DNA from: Cyclobacteriaceae bacterium
GTDB lineage: Bacteria > Bacteroidota > Bacteroidia > Cytophagales > Cyclobacteriaceae
NCBI GenBank assembly: GCA_016787605.1
Contig: JAEUUE010000124.1
Span: 1 to 64,000 of the forward strand
DNA length: 64,000 bases
Reading direction: 5' to 3'
This document shows, piece by piece, positions 1 through 7,931 of this stretch. The position numbers and the translations under genes were made by a program. Position 1 is the first letter of the stretch. The number at the start of each line of letters is the position of its first letter. The notes under the pieces are model-generated. The model had not been told where the DNA came from. It did no database searches and worked only from the letters and a program-made list of their open reading frames with translations.

Positions 1-1010
1 TAAACAACTACTGGCCGCTGGCCTTTGTCCGTTGCCGCGGTTATGGTATCGTTTTCCTCGATTCTGAGGTTCTTTCCAACGGATGAAACGAACCCCCTTT
101 TTGCCGATGTCATTGCAATACCGGTGTAGGTAATGCCGGCGGAGTCGTGTATATGCACGACAGACCAATGATTGCCTCCATCCTTGGTTCGAATGATGGT
201 GCCTGTACTGTCATTCAATCCCACAGCAAACCCGTTCATTTCGTCGAGAAAATGTAGGCTTCGGGAATACCAATGTCCAGGCAAATCAAGCTGAACCGGA
301 CTCCAGCTTATCCCGGCGTCAATCGACTTATAGATTCCTTTTTCCCATTCTGCCAGGAAACCGGTTGATGTATTGACGAATGAAAAGGCGGCAGCTCCGA
401 AACTTATGGTGAATTCCGGAACAACCACTTTGCTCCAACTAACGCCTGCGTCGGCCGTTCTCAGGATCGTATCCGTGGTCGGAAGAAAGGGGACGGCGAA
501 ACCTACATTCTCGTTGGCAAAATATACGAGATGACAAGGACGATCAACCACTTGCGTCCATGAAGTGCCTCCGTTTACCGTTTTGATAACACCATCAGGC
601 AGATGCCCGGCCGCAAATCCTACGGATTCGCTTACAAAAAAGACGGACCTCAGGTGTCCCGTCCGGACATTATGCCACGTTGTGCCGGCATCCATGGTCC
701 GGAAGACTCCACCGTCACCCACTGCAAATCCGAGGGTTGATGTGGGGAAAGAAATCCCACGAAGAGGAAGACCTGGAGAAACCGATTTTTCAATCCACGA
801 TTCGCCCTCATCAACAGTGCTCAAAATAAAACCTTCCTGGGTGCATATGTACACCTTATTGGAATCAACTGCCGTGACAAAATTCCCCATATGGTATTGG
901 CTACTTTTCATCGGGACAACCCTAAGCGGAGTCTCCTGAGCCAAAAGCGATGCGCTCCTTAAGCAAAGTAGAAGCGCCAGTAAATAATTGAGCCGCGTTT
1001 CGGATAACAT
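1..1010 (-). CDS. Secreted YCF48/BNR-repeat protein (C-terminus beyond window)
   Basis: The frame is open on the minus strand from an ATG at 1010 to the window edge, so the C-terminus is missing. The first 25 or so residues are a signal peptide (hydrophobic LLALLLCL stretch, ending near LLAQE). After it come repeated units of about 40-45 residues with the pattern GFAVG...G.I.RT.DGG..W, for example GFAVGDGGVFRTMDAGTTW and GTIIRTKDGGNHW. This is the signature of YCF48/BNR-type beta-propeller blades. In Bacteroidota such secreted proteins often end in a type IX secretion sorting domain, but that end cannot be seen here. No ligand or enzymatic role can be assigned. It is transcribed away from the caspase-like gene at 1289. 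Confidence 0.8.
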   Translation of the reverse strand, partial: MLSETRLNYLLALLLCLRSASLLAQETPLRVVPMKSSQYHMGNFVTAVDSNKVYICTQEGFILSTVDEGESWIEKSVSPGLPLRGISFPTSTLGFAVGDGGVFRTMDAGTTWHNVRTGHLRSVFFVSESVGFAAGHLPDGVIKTVNGGTSWTQVVDRPCHLVYFANENVGFAVPFLPTTDTILRTADAGVSWSKVVVPEFTISFGAAAFSFVNTSTGFLAEWEKGIYKSIDAGISWSPVQLDLPGHWYSRSLHFLDEMNGFAVGLNDSTGTIIRTKDGGNHWSVVHIHDSAGITYTGIAMTSAKRGFVSSVGKNLRIEENDTITAATDKGQRPVVV

Positions 1011-1288
1011 CGTTTCACAATTTACGAATGTTCTCGGCCTGTTTTCTGCTGAATTTGGTGGGGCAGAAAAAGAAAAACCCCGTCAATGTCCGGGATTTTC
1101 CAATGATGTGAAAGAGGACCTGTGGTCCCTGGGTGACAGGCTCGTGCAACTAGTCGGGCAAGTGAAGCCCGCGAATGACTCAGGGTAGTGTGGCGGCCCT
1201 ACGAGTGTAATGACAAATGTCTTTTAGCTGCTGACATCAGTCAGAGGTAAGTGCCGCTTCGGGATTTATCTTCATAGGTCCAGATTCC

Positions 1289-2692
1289 ATGAAAACGAGA
1301 CTATTTCTGATCAGCTTGTTGATGGCTGTTTCCCTGGCCGGGTGGACGCAGGAGCGTTATTCCGACATCCCGGAAAGCCAGAAGCGCATCATCTTTGAAG
1401 ACAATTTTGAGACCAATAATGGGTGGGCCGCAGGGAAGAAGGTGGAATTCCTGCAGGGCATGGCGGTGATGAAGAAGACGGAAATTTCACGACCCCTTGA
1501 GCTGGATTTCAATCGCAGCTTCGAAATGGAATTCTACATCGTCGCAGATGACCGGTACTTACATTTCCGGTTTCTCCTTGACGATCAGAAACTTGACTTC
1601 ACCCCCCGGTTTCGCGCGATGAAAGCGTTTGACATGGTGCCTGCGTTGAAGATCATGCAGGGTGACCAGGTCAATAGCAACTACAGCGGCACATCACTGG
1701 AATCATTCAACATCCGGGAGAAGGAGGTGTGCAAGTACACCATCCGGAAGTATGGCAGCCTTTACTACATCTTTGTCAAGGAGCAGCTGGTGGTCACCTA
1801 CTACTTCCCACCCTTCAAGCGACTCACCATTGCCGCGCCGTGGGCCCCGGTGATGCGTGTCGACCGGATGGTTATCAGTTATCTTGACGCCGGAGGTGAA
1901 CTCATCGCCAATCAGCCGTCACCGGCTGCAGGTGCCGCGATTACCCCGGCCAGTGGCTCTTCCACGGAAAGGCCAGGAAGATTTTACGCGCTGTTGATCG
2001 GGGTTTCCGATTACCTCGATAATCGCCTCGATCTCGAGAAGCCGGCGCGGGATGCCCAGCAACTGAAGCGCGTCCTGATGGACCGCTATACGTTCTCTGA
2101 TTCCACCGTGACGCTGCTGATGAACCCGACCCGTCAGAACATCCTGATCGCCCTGTTCAATCTCCGCAAGGTGGTGTGCCCGCGCGACAACCTGCTGATC
2201 TTCTACGCGGGTCACGGCTACTGGGACGAAGAAGCGCGGCAGGGCTATTGGTGGGCGCGCGACGCCACGGCCAACGATCCGAGCAACTGGCTTTCCAACA
2301 GCGATGTGCGCGAACAGATCCGCAGCATCAAATCGAAACACACCTTGCTGATTTCCGATGCGTGCTTCAGCGGCGGCATCTTCCGTACGCGCAGCGCAGC
2401 CGCCCTGCAGCAGGCCTCCATCGATGTGCAGATGCTCTACAAACTTCCCAGCCGCCGGGCCATCACCAGCGGTACGCTGACGACCGTCCCCGACAAATCC
2501 GTGTTTTTCGAATACCTCGTCAAGCGCCTGGAGGAGAACACGACGGATTTCATGACCTCCCAGCAGCTTTTCGACAGCTTCCGGCAGGCGGTGATCAACA
2601 ACTCGATGGTGGTTCCCCAGGACGGCGTGATCGCCGAGGCGGGGGATGAGGGAGGGGATTTTGTATTTATTCGCCGAAAAGCCCCGAATTAA
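1289..2692 (+). CDS. Secreted caspase-family (C14) protein
   Basis: A 467-aa protein with a signal peptide (residues 1-21, ending GWTQ). Residues about 30-215 form a beta-rich N-terminal region resembling a laminin-G/concanavalin-type sandwich, though I cannot name it with certainty. From about residue 231 a caspase (peptidase C14) domain begins with FYALLIGVSDY. The catalytic His309 lies in YAGHG and Cys359 in SDACFSGG, so the dyad is intact. Metacaspase-like enzymes usually cleave after Lys or Arg; the substrate here is unknown, and the signal peptide places it in the periplasm or outside. It lies just upstream of tRNA-Val and outside the island boundary, so it belongs to the host backbone. 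Confidence 0.85.
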   Translation: MKTRLFLISLLMAVSLAGWTQERYSDIPESQKRIIFEDNFETNNGWAAGKKVEFLQGMAVMKKTEISRPLELDFNRSFEMEFYIVADDRYLHFRFLLDDQKLDFTPRFRAMKAFDMVPALKIMQGDQVNSNYSGTSLESFNIREKEVCKYTIRKYGSLYYIFVKEQLVVTYYFPPFKRLTIAAPWAPVMRVDRMVISYLDAGGELIANQPSPAAGAAITPASGSSTERPGRFYALLIGVSDYLDNRLDLEKPARDAQQLKRVLMDRYTFSDSTVTLLMNPTRQNILIALFNLRKVVCPRDNLLIFYAGHGYWDEEARQGYWWARDATANDPSNWLSNSDVREQIRSIKSKHTLLISDACFSGGIFRTRSAAALQQASIDVQMLYKLPSRRAITSGTLTTVPDKSVFFEYLVKRLEENTTDFMTSQQLFDSFRQAVINNSMVVPQDGVIAEAGDEGGDFVFIRRKAPN

Positions 2693-2705
2693 GGCCGCCT
2701 TGCAG

Positions 2706-2729
2706 TTTCGGAAAACTGTGCTACTTTTG
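2706..2729 (+). promoter_or_regulatory. Promoter of tRNA-Val(TAC)
   Basis: TACTTTTG at 2722-2729 matches the Bacteroidota -7 consensus TAnnTTTG and ends 12 bases before the tRNA. A weak -33-like TTTCG lies at 2706-2710. Confidence 0.6.
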
Positions 2730-2741
2730 CACTCCTTAATT

Positions 2742-2816
2742 GGGAGCTTAGCTCAGCTGGTTCAGAGCATCTGCCTTACAAGCAGAGGGTCGGGGGTTCG
2801 AACCCCTCAGCTCCCA
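2742..2816 (+). tRNA. tRNA-Val (anticodon TAC)
   Basis: 75 nt with a complete cloverleaf. The acceptor GGGAGCT pairs with AGCTCCC, with discriminator A at 2816. The D arm is GCTC...GAGC. The anticodon stem is TCTGC/GCAGA around loop CTTACAA, giving TAC. The T arm is GGGGG-TTCGAAC-CCCTC. It has no encoded CCA. The 3' half from the anticodon loop onward is duplicated at 21911-21953, so this gene is the attachment site of the island and its present 3' half was supplied by the element. Confidence 0.97.
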
Positions 2817-2817
2817 C
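2775..2817 (+). repeat. attL: 43-bp direct repeat (tRNA-Val 3' half)
   Basis: Identical over 43 bp to 21911-21953. It begins in the anticodon loop (CTTACAAGCA) and ends one base after the discriminator. The bases outside differ (C versus T before; A versus G after), which fixes the repeat limits. Confidence 0.95.
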
Positions 2818-2828
2818 ACTGAAAATCA

Positions 2829-2856
2829 AGCCGTTACATCGAGTGACGGCTTTTTT
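2829..2856 (+). terminator. Island-supplied terminator after tRNA-Val
   Basis: AGCCGTTAC (2829-2837) pairs with GTGACGGCT (2843-2851) around loop ATCGA and is followed by a run of T. It replaces the native tRNA terminator, which integration moved to 21956. Confidence 0.8.
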
Positions 2857-2861
2857 ATTGA

Positions 2862-2889
2862 CATTACTTTAAAACAACTTTGAAACAAC
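2862..2889 (+). repeat. Left putative integrase arm sites
   Basis: Two tandem copies of ACTTTRAAAC at 11-bp spacing (ACTTTAAAAC, ACTTTGAAAC) within a 28-bp stretch that matches 21768-21795 at 25 positions. They start 45 bp inside attL. Their tandem layout near both ends suggests arm-type binding sites for the integrase N-terminal domain. The rest of the 2890-3090 interval holds no convincing gene. Confidence 0.55.
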
Positions 2890-3090
2890 TCTCGAATTAC
2901 GCCCTGCAGAATTCCTCTTTTAAGCTTTCGATGAGGAGAATTTTCCGCCTAATGGCTTTTGCATTAGTGGTTCAAAAAGCGATTGCTGAAATGGAGGGGG
3001 CAGGGGGTTTTAATGGCGCGTTTCCCACTCTAGACATGGAGGAGGTACAATAACCATGGAGCCACACTTCTGTGTGTGTAATCATTTAAG

Positions 3091-3438
3091 CTAATCAAAT
3101 GCGACAGGCTCATCCGTCGCAAGTAGTAACTCCATTCTGGTTAGCAGTAGACGCCCAGCATATTCAAGGCTCACGATCCTGGGAGTCCAGGGACTCTTAG
3201 CCGACATCGTAACTGCCCCGATATCACGTAGTACGTTCAGGTGCCGATAGACCCAGACCTTGTCCATTTCCAGCAGGTCAATCAGGTCGTTGGTGGTTCC
3301 AAAAGAATCCGCCTTTTCCAATTCCTTCAATGCGCAAAGAATTAGGAATTGGGTCCAGGTAATGCCAAGAAGGTAATAAATTTTACCCTTTAGCTTATGA
3401 AGCCGCAGCATTTGACCTGTATTGAGATCTTCGTTCAT
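3091..3438 (-). CDS. Small winged-helix (MarR-like) regulator of the island
   Basis: A 115-aa protein that is almost entirely one winged-helix domain. Helices at about residues 24-44 (TWTQFLILCALKELEKA) are followed by TNDLIDLLEMDKVWVYRHLNVLRDIGAV, a typical helix-turn-helix with recognition helix near residues 59-75. A beta-wing (TPRIVSLEYAGRLLL) and a last helix follow. This fits a MarR/ArsR-type transcription factor with no separate ligand domain. It is divergent from the SIR2 gene (3551), and a perfect 7-bp-arm palindrome lies just upstream of its own start, so autoregulation and control of the SIR2 gene are likely (inference). Small wHTH genes of this kind often accompany defence genes. 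Confidence 0.75.
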   Translation of the reverse strand: MNEDLNTGQMLRLHKLKGKIYYLLGITWTQFLILCALKELEKADSFGTTNDLIDLLEMDKVWVYRHLNVLRDIGAVTMSAKSPWTPRIVSLEYAGRLLLTRMELLLATDEPVAFD

Positions 3439-3443
3439 CTGAG

Positions 3444-3459
3444 GGTAAAAGTTTTTACC
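3444..3459. promoter_or_regulatory. Palindromic operator candidate (wHTH / SIR2 intergenic region)
   Basis: GGTAAAA-GT-TTTTACC is a perfect inverted repeat with 7-bp arms, 5 bases upstream of the wHTH start codon and about 92 bp upstream of the SIR2 start. Flanking CTGAG and CTTAG extend the dyad imperfectly. Confidence 0.55.
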
Positions 3460-3550
3460 TTAGATTATTACTGACTAATACTTGCTTAATCTGCAAGGTA
3501 GCAACTTCATTCACACACACGTATCCAACTTAGACCATATCTAAAGAGCG

Positions 3551-6500
3551 ATGAGTCACTTAAGTATAGGAATAATAAGAAAACCGAGCCAAGAGGAAAA
3601 GGATGGATTTGATTACTTGGTTTTGGATGCTGGGAATGGGAAGGTGAAATTCTTTGACTATGAAAACCCAGCTATTGGAAGCTCCTTTGATTATACATCA
3701 TTCACAAAGCACCTTAGCGAGTATTTTGACCTGCAAGGGGTAAGGTTTGAGTCTACTGGGTTTCTAAAGCAGAGTCCAAGAGATCCTTTTGCCACCGCAT
3801 ACATCTATGGTCTATCAGATGTCCAAGTCACCAAAGTCAGCGAGAAACTTGCTGCCGGTGGGGAAAAATGGCAGGCAATAAGCTGGGTCTTTGAGGAGAG
3901 GCTCAGGGAGCGCTCCTGGATTCCATCCCAAAACTTTTTGTTTGCAAAGGAGTCAGCCTTCAGAAAACCCAGTTTTACTAACGAATACAGAGCAAGTCTT
4001 AGGAACATCGCCACGGCGAGAAGCAATGGAAAACTCGTAGTCTTTGCAGGTGCAGGGATTTCCACAGATTCTGGTGTCCCTGGATGGGCTCAATTAGTTA
4101 CGGCGCTACGAGAGGACATGTCCACCAAGGAAGAGGACTATCTTAAAGTGTGTGAGTTATATTCTAAATCAAGGGGAGAAAAGGAATACTTTGAGCGGAT
4201 TTCTCAAATTCTTAATCATGGTAAGACCAGGTATAATCCACTACATAAGAAGATTACTGACCTATCACCTGTTCATATTGTAACAACAAATTTCGACCAT
4301 CATTTTGAGCAAATCATTGAAGAAAAGGCTCTGCGTTACTCCATAGTTCGGCAAGATATTGACTTACCGTTCTCTAAAGGCAGCTCACTTTACGTTAAGA
4401 TGCACGGAGATCTGGATCGAAAGCAAATTGTTCTAACTGAATCCGATTATCATGCCTACAAAGATACATTCCCATTGATTGACAGTTTCGTTCGCGAGAC
4501 ATTTGCCTCCAAACTTGTTCTGTTTGTTGGCTTTTCCTTCCGGGACCCAAACCTTATTCAGATTATTGAATCTGTTAAAGGAATTCTTGGGCAAAGTCTC
4601 CAAAGGCCATATCTATTCACGCCTGAACAGATCGATGAAAATAATCGTGTACAATTTCAAGAAAAAGGTATAGAACTCTTGACCTTCGAAACTGCCATTG
4701 ACGAATATTTTGACCAAATCCGAACGGCAGAGGACGAAGAAAGTCACAGTGCCATGACCGTTAGAGGTAAAAGGACCTATTCCTTTCTGAGGGTCCTTGA
4801 AGAATTTGATACAGTTTCTGATGGACTCGAAAATCTTAGCATTGAGTCCCAATTAGTGAAATCCCTTCAGCGATTCAAGGAATTGGGAGCAATTCCTCAG
4901 AGTGTGTTGCAGTCGCTAATCCCCTTTAGGCTGAAGCGGCAGCCAAGATATGACACGACAACTAACGCTTCATTCAGCCATTGGACGCCTATTCAGCTAG
5001 AGACATTGAACGAGGAAATATTGGGATTGTTTGAAAATCTAAAGAATGCGGATGGAAAGGTCGCATTCTATAATTACCAGAATCCTTACTTACAGACAGA
5101 AGCTCAACACCTGCACGACGCCATTGCTCAAATGTATAACAGTGGCGTTCACCACGTGATTAGGAAAAATGATACAGGGGCCAACCGATGGACACTGGTC
5201 CCAATCGGCTCAGAGAAGCAATGCCAGTGTCCTAGATGTCTCTTTGATAGATTGGATTTTAAGAAACTGCTTCCGCTACTAGAGACAACCACACTCGCTA
5301 CAATCTGCTCCAATGGGGTCAGGAACATCGGTCTCACTGCTGCATACAGTTACTTCAAGACAGGTCAACCAATGAGGTCATTTTCACTTCTAGAAGGCGT
5401 GAAGAATGACGCCCTGCGTAATCAACAGTATTTGACCTATTTCATCGCATGCTATAATCAAGTGCTACTCAAATTCAGCTTGCAATTCCGACACGAGCTT
5501 GACCTTGCCCAAACGGAGCTTGATGCTGCTGTCCAAAAAATTGAGGCAATTGACTTATACGAGGTATTATCAGAGCTGCCTTTGGAAAGGGAACTGAAAT
5601 CCTGTCTGAAGTACCTCTTGGATGGGAATCCGTATCGACATGAAGTCATGCAAATTCACTCTGATTGCGAGGAAATCAGAAAAACTTACGTCCGTTTCAA
5701 AAGAGGTGGGTATTTTATGAGTGGACCCTACTATTGGCACAAAGTAGAAACAAGGGTCTTTCTAATCTGGAATTTCTATCACAAGAACTGCCTTTTCGCA
5801 GACTTCAGTCCAGAATTCCTAGAGCTGGCTGATCAATACTTAGAGGCCATGATTGCTAGCTACATGACATCTAAAGAATACTCTCAGCGACTAAAAGAAT
5901 TCTCACCATTCTTTTGTCACATTTTCACCAGGTACGGTTCAGCAAAGTCTTTACACAATTTATTGAGTAAGTACAAGGCTACAGGATTTAAATTCACTAA
6001 GCGTTCAGAGCTATTCGAACAATTCCATTCAATGGTAAGGTCTGGATATGAGACAAGTAACTTCTTTGGGGAAAGGGTCAATAGAAATGTGTCTCATCAC
6101 ATTCTGGCGAATAGATCAGCGTCATTTGAAGGCAAGATTGTATCAATCCTTGACAACACTCTGGTTATATTTCAATACATTGAATTGACACATGAGGAGA
6201 TCAATAGGGTCGTCAAAGATGTAGTGGATTTTGTATCTGTTTCTGAATGTTTCATGGGTGCCGGGTCCCTTGACCATTTTATGAATTTCGTGACACGCAA
6301 TGTGTCTAAAGTTGATATTGCTAACCTAAGAAGACTCGTCGGACTGTTGCTATCTGACAAACTTTGGTCGGGACAGCCTCTCACGGCCCTATCAGGTGCC
6401 TACATTAAAGGAAGCGTCCAAGGTGATGTTCTTGACGAAGCATTGATGACCAAGTTCATGCAACGAATAGGGCCTAGAAGTGAGTGGCCATTTGAAGTGA

Positions 6501-7057
6501 GGGAAGCCATCCCAGTTTATTCTATGCTCAACTCTGAGCAGAAGAAGAAGTTCGCAGCTGTCGTTCGAAACGAGATTGAAACCAAGCCTGAAACGATACC
6601 ACACAGTACTCTAAAGCAAGCTTACGAATGGGGGATTATCAACCCGATAAATGACAAAAACATTTTCAAACCTCTATTTGACTCAGTAGAAAAGAGCACC
6701 GTCGAGTTTCCAGAATACAGAATCACCAGAAAGGGTCAAGTAAGAGTTACAAGCAGTATGGCATGGAACGACCTCTTTTTTGTACTCCGAATAATTTATA
6801 AGTATGACCTATTTGATAAGGAGATGGCTACAACGATTCGCGGGAATCTCAAAGATGAGATGTTTCAGTGGATTCTATCCCCAAAACAATTCGACTATTC
6901 AAAGCTCAAAGCGAAGTGGCTCTTGGTATTTTCGAGCGTTGAATTCACTGAAAAGCTAAAAGACATAGGCCCTTTGAAGGATGCTGTGGTAAACGAGTTA
7001 GAAAAGAAATTCAATCCAAGCGTGGCTAAAGTGTTCTTCCAAAGGTTCGCAATCTGA
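3551..7057 (+). CDS. Large SIR2-domain anti-phage-type protein
   Basis: An 1168-aa protein. Residues 1-150 form an N-terminal region I do not recognise. Residues about 155-380 are a SIR2 domain: GAGIS (167-171) for the NAD phosphates, TTNFD with Asn247 and Asp249, MHGD with His285 as candidate catalytic base, and LFVGFSFRDPN near residue 330. About 780 residues of predicted helical repeats follow, with a CxCxxC motif at 558-563 that may bind zinc. No P-loop is seen in the C-terminal part. Large SIR2 proteins with helical tails, such as the DSR1/DSR2 defence-associated sirtuins, deplete NAD+ on phage sensing; the same role is inferred here. It could belong to the SIR2 plus DUF4020 family instead. 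It ends one base from the convergent gene at 7059. Confidence 0.8.
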   Translation: MSHLSIGIIRKPSQEEKDGFDYLVLDAGNGKVKFFDYENPAIGSSFDYTSFTKHLSEYFDLQGVRFESTGFLKQSPRDPFATAYIYGLSDVQVTKVSEKLAAGGEKWQAISWVFEERLRERSWIPSQNFLFAKESAFRKPSFTNEYRASLRNIATARSNGKLVVFAGAGISTDSGVPGWAQLVTALREDMSTKEEDYLKVCELYSKSRGEKEYFERISQILNHGKTRYNPLHKKITDLSPVHIVTTNFDHHFEQIIEEKALRYSIVRQDIDLPFSKGSSLYVKMHGDLDRKQIVLTESDYHAYKDTFPLIDSFVRETFASKLVLFVGFSFRDPNLIQIIESVKGILGQSLQRPYLFTPEQIDENNRVQFQEKGIELLTFETAIDEYFDQIRTAEDEESHSAMTVRGKRTYSFLRVLEEFDTVSDGLENLSIESQLVKSLQRFKELGAIPQSVLQSLIPFRLKRQPRYDTTTNASFSHWTPIQLETLNEEILGLFENLKNADGKVAFYNYQNPYLQTEAQHLHDAIAQMYNSGVHHVIRKNDTGANRWTLVPIGSEKQCQCPRCLFDRLDFKKLLPLLETTTLATICSNGVRNIGLTAAYSYFKTGQPMRSFSLLEGVKNDALRNQQYLTYFIACYNQVLLKFSLQFRHELDLAQTELDAAVQKIEAIDLYEVLSELPLERELKSCLKYLLDGNPYRHEVMQIHSDCEEIRKTYVRFKRGGYFMSGPYYWHKVETRVFLIWNFYHKNCLFADFSPEFLELADQYLEAMIASYMTSKEYSQRLKEFSPFFCHIFTRYGSAKSLHNLLSKYKATGFKFTKRSELFEQFHSMVRSGYETSNFFGERVNRNVSHHILANRSASFEGKIVSILDNTLVIFQYIELTHEEINRVVKDVVDFVSVSECFMGAGSLDHFMNFVTRNVSKVDIANLRRLVGLLLSDKLWSGQPLTALSGAYIKGSVQGDVLDEALMTKFMQRIGPRSEWPFEVREAIPVYSMLNSEQKKKFAAVVRNEIETKPETIPHSTLKQAYEWGIINPINDKNIFKPLFDSVEKSTVEFPEYRITRKGQVRVTSSMAWNDLFFVLRIIYKYDLFDKEMATTIRGNLKDEMFQWILSPKQFDYSKLKAKWLLVFSSVEFTEKLKDIGPLKDAVVNELEKKFNPSVAKVFFQRFAI

Positions 7058-7058
7058 A

Positions 7059-7892
7059 CTACTTCAATTTGCGCTGGTCCAGTCGCTTCAAAATGTAAAG
7101 GGCAAATACTATCGAAATGTGGTACCTGAATGTTGAGTCCTCTTCATCGGAAAGCCCAGGATGAGATCCCTCCGGATGAAGCCGCTTGTACAACCCCTCC
7201 ACAAATGGAGTTTCTGTTTTTGAATCTGAGACTTCATTCAGTTCCTTTCTAAGAAAGGGTGGCGATGCCGTATTAGTCAATAAATTTATTGCCGCGCCGG
7301 CTGTAGCGCAAGCATTCAAGGGTAATAGTTTCCTGCTAATCTCAATTAGCAGTGATTCCAGGAAAGTGCGAAATTGTGAGTTAGCGCTCGCCCATTGTCC
7401 CTTAGTATGATTACTAACGGCTTGCTCCAAGTGTCCTCTGCTCGTGCCGAAACCAAACTGGTTGAGAAGTTGAATCAATTCTGTCTCGGCTCTTGCTTCC
7501 ACTATTTCTAAAGGAAGCATTTTTCTTATTTGCAATCCTTTAACTTCATAACCATCCCGGCGAAGAGCGTTGGCCAAGTGTGCATAGTGCACTGAGAACA
7601 GGTCTTCATATTCTGTTGATGAATAATGAAAGTCACTTGGCGACCTAGTTCTATAAAACGATTCAACCACATACTGAAGAATATCCATCGCAAAGGAATC
7701 TGTAAAAGGTCCCTTGCTCTGGCCCATCATGATTTCAAGCAGGACATTCACTCTCTTTGCGGCCGAAACTCCTGGGTCAGGTGGGTAAAGAAGTTGTCCA
7801 AGCCCAAATACGTGATAGATTCTTTCAATTTCAGCTTTGGTTAGTTTTTCAAGGACAAAACTGAGCTCAATCTTTGTCTTTAATGAAAGCAT
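7059..7892 (-). CDS. Helical protein of defence island (abortive-infection-like)
   Basis: A 277-aa soluble protein, mostly alpha-helical, with no signal peptide. The C-terminal third has a conserved-looking stretch (FRTFLESLLIEIS near residue 178, then RLHPEGSHPGLSDEE near 239-253, followed by a long helix). This style resembles the C-terminal domains of abortive-infection and HEPN-like proteins. I see no canonical RxxxxH HEPN RNase motif that I would rely on, so no activity is claimed. Its stop codon is adjacent to that of the SIR2 gene, and its start is 39 bp from the divergent gene at 7932, so it is wedged between two defence-type genes and may be a partner or an independent system. Confidence 0.6.
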   Translation of the reverse strand: MLSLKTKIELSFVLEKLTKAEIERIYHVFGLGQLLYPPDPGVSAAKRVNVLLEIMMGQSKGPFTDSFAMDILQYVVESFYRTRSPSDFHYSSTEYEDLFSVHYAHLANALRRDGYEVKGLQIRKMLPLEIVEARAETELIQLLNQFGFGTSRGHLEQAVSNHTKGQWASANSQFRTFLESLLIEISRKLLPLNACATAGAAINLLTNTASPPFLRKELNEVSDSKTETPFVEGLYKRLHPEGSHPGLSDEEDSTFRYHISIVFALYILKRLDQRKLK

Positions 7893-7931
7893 TCTGTTTA
7901 TCTTCGTTAAATAGGGTCAATACTAATACGG

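Noticed and set aside
988..1188. A 66-codon plus-strand frame before the caspase-like gene
   Set aside because: It overlaps the start of the minus-strand BNR gene and shows no domain or signal peptide.
2931..3053. A 40-codon plus-strand frame (MRRIFRLMAF...) near the left island end
   Set aside because: Short, no recognisable pattern, and no clear promoter; it lies between arm-like repeats and the regulator gene. It remains possible but is not supported.
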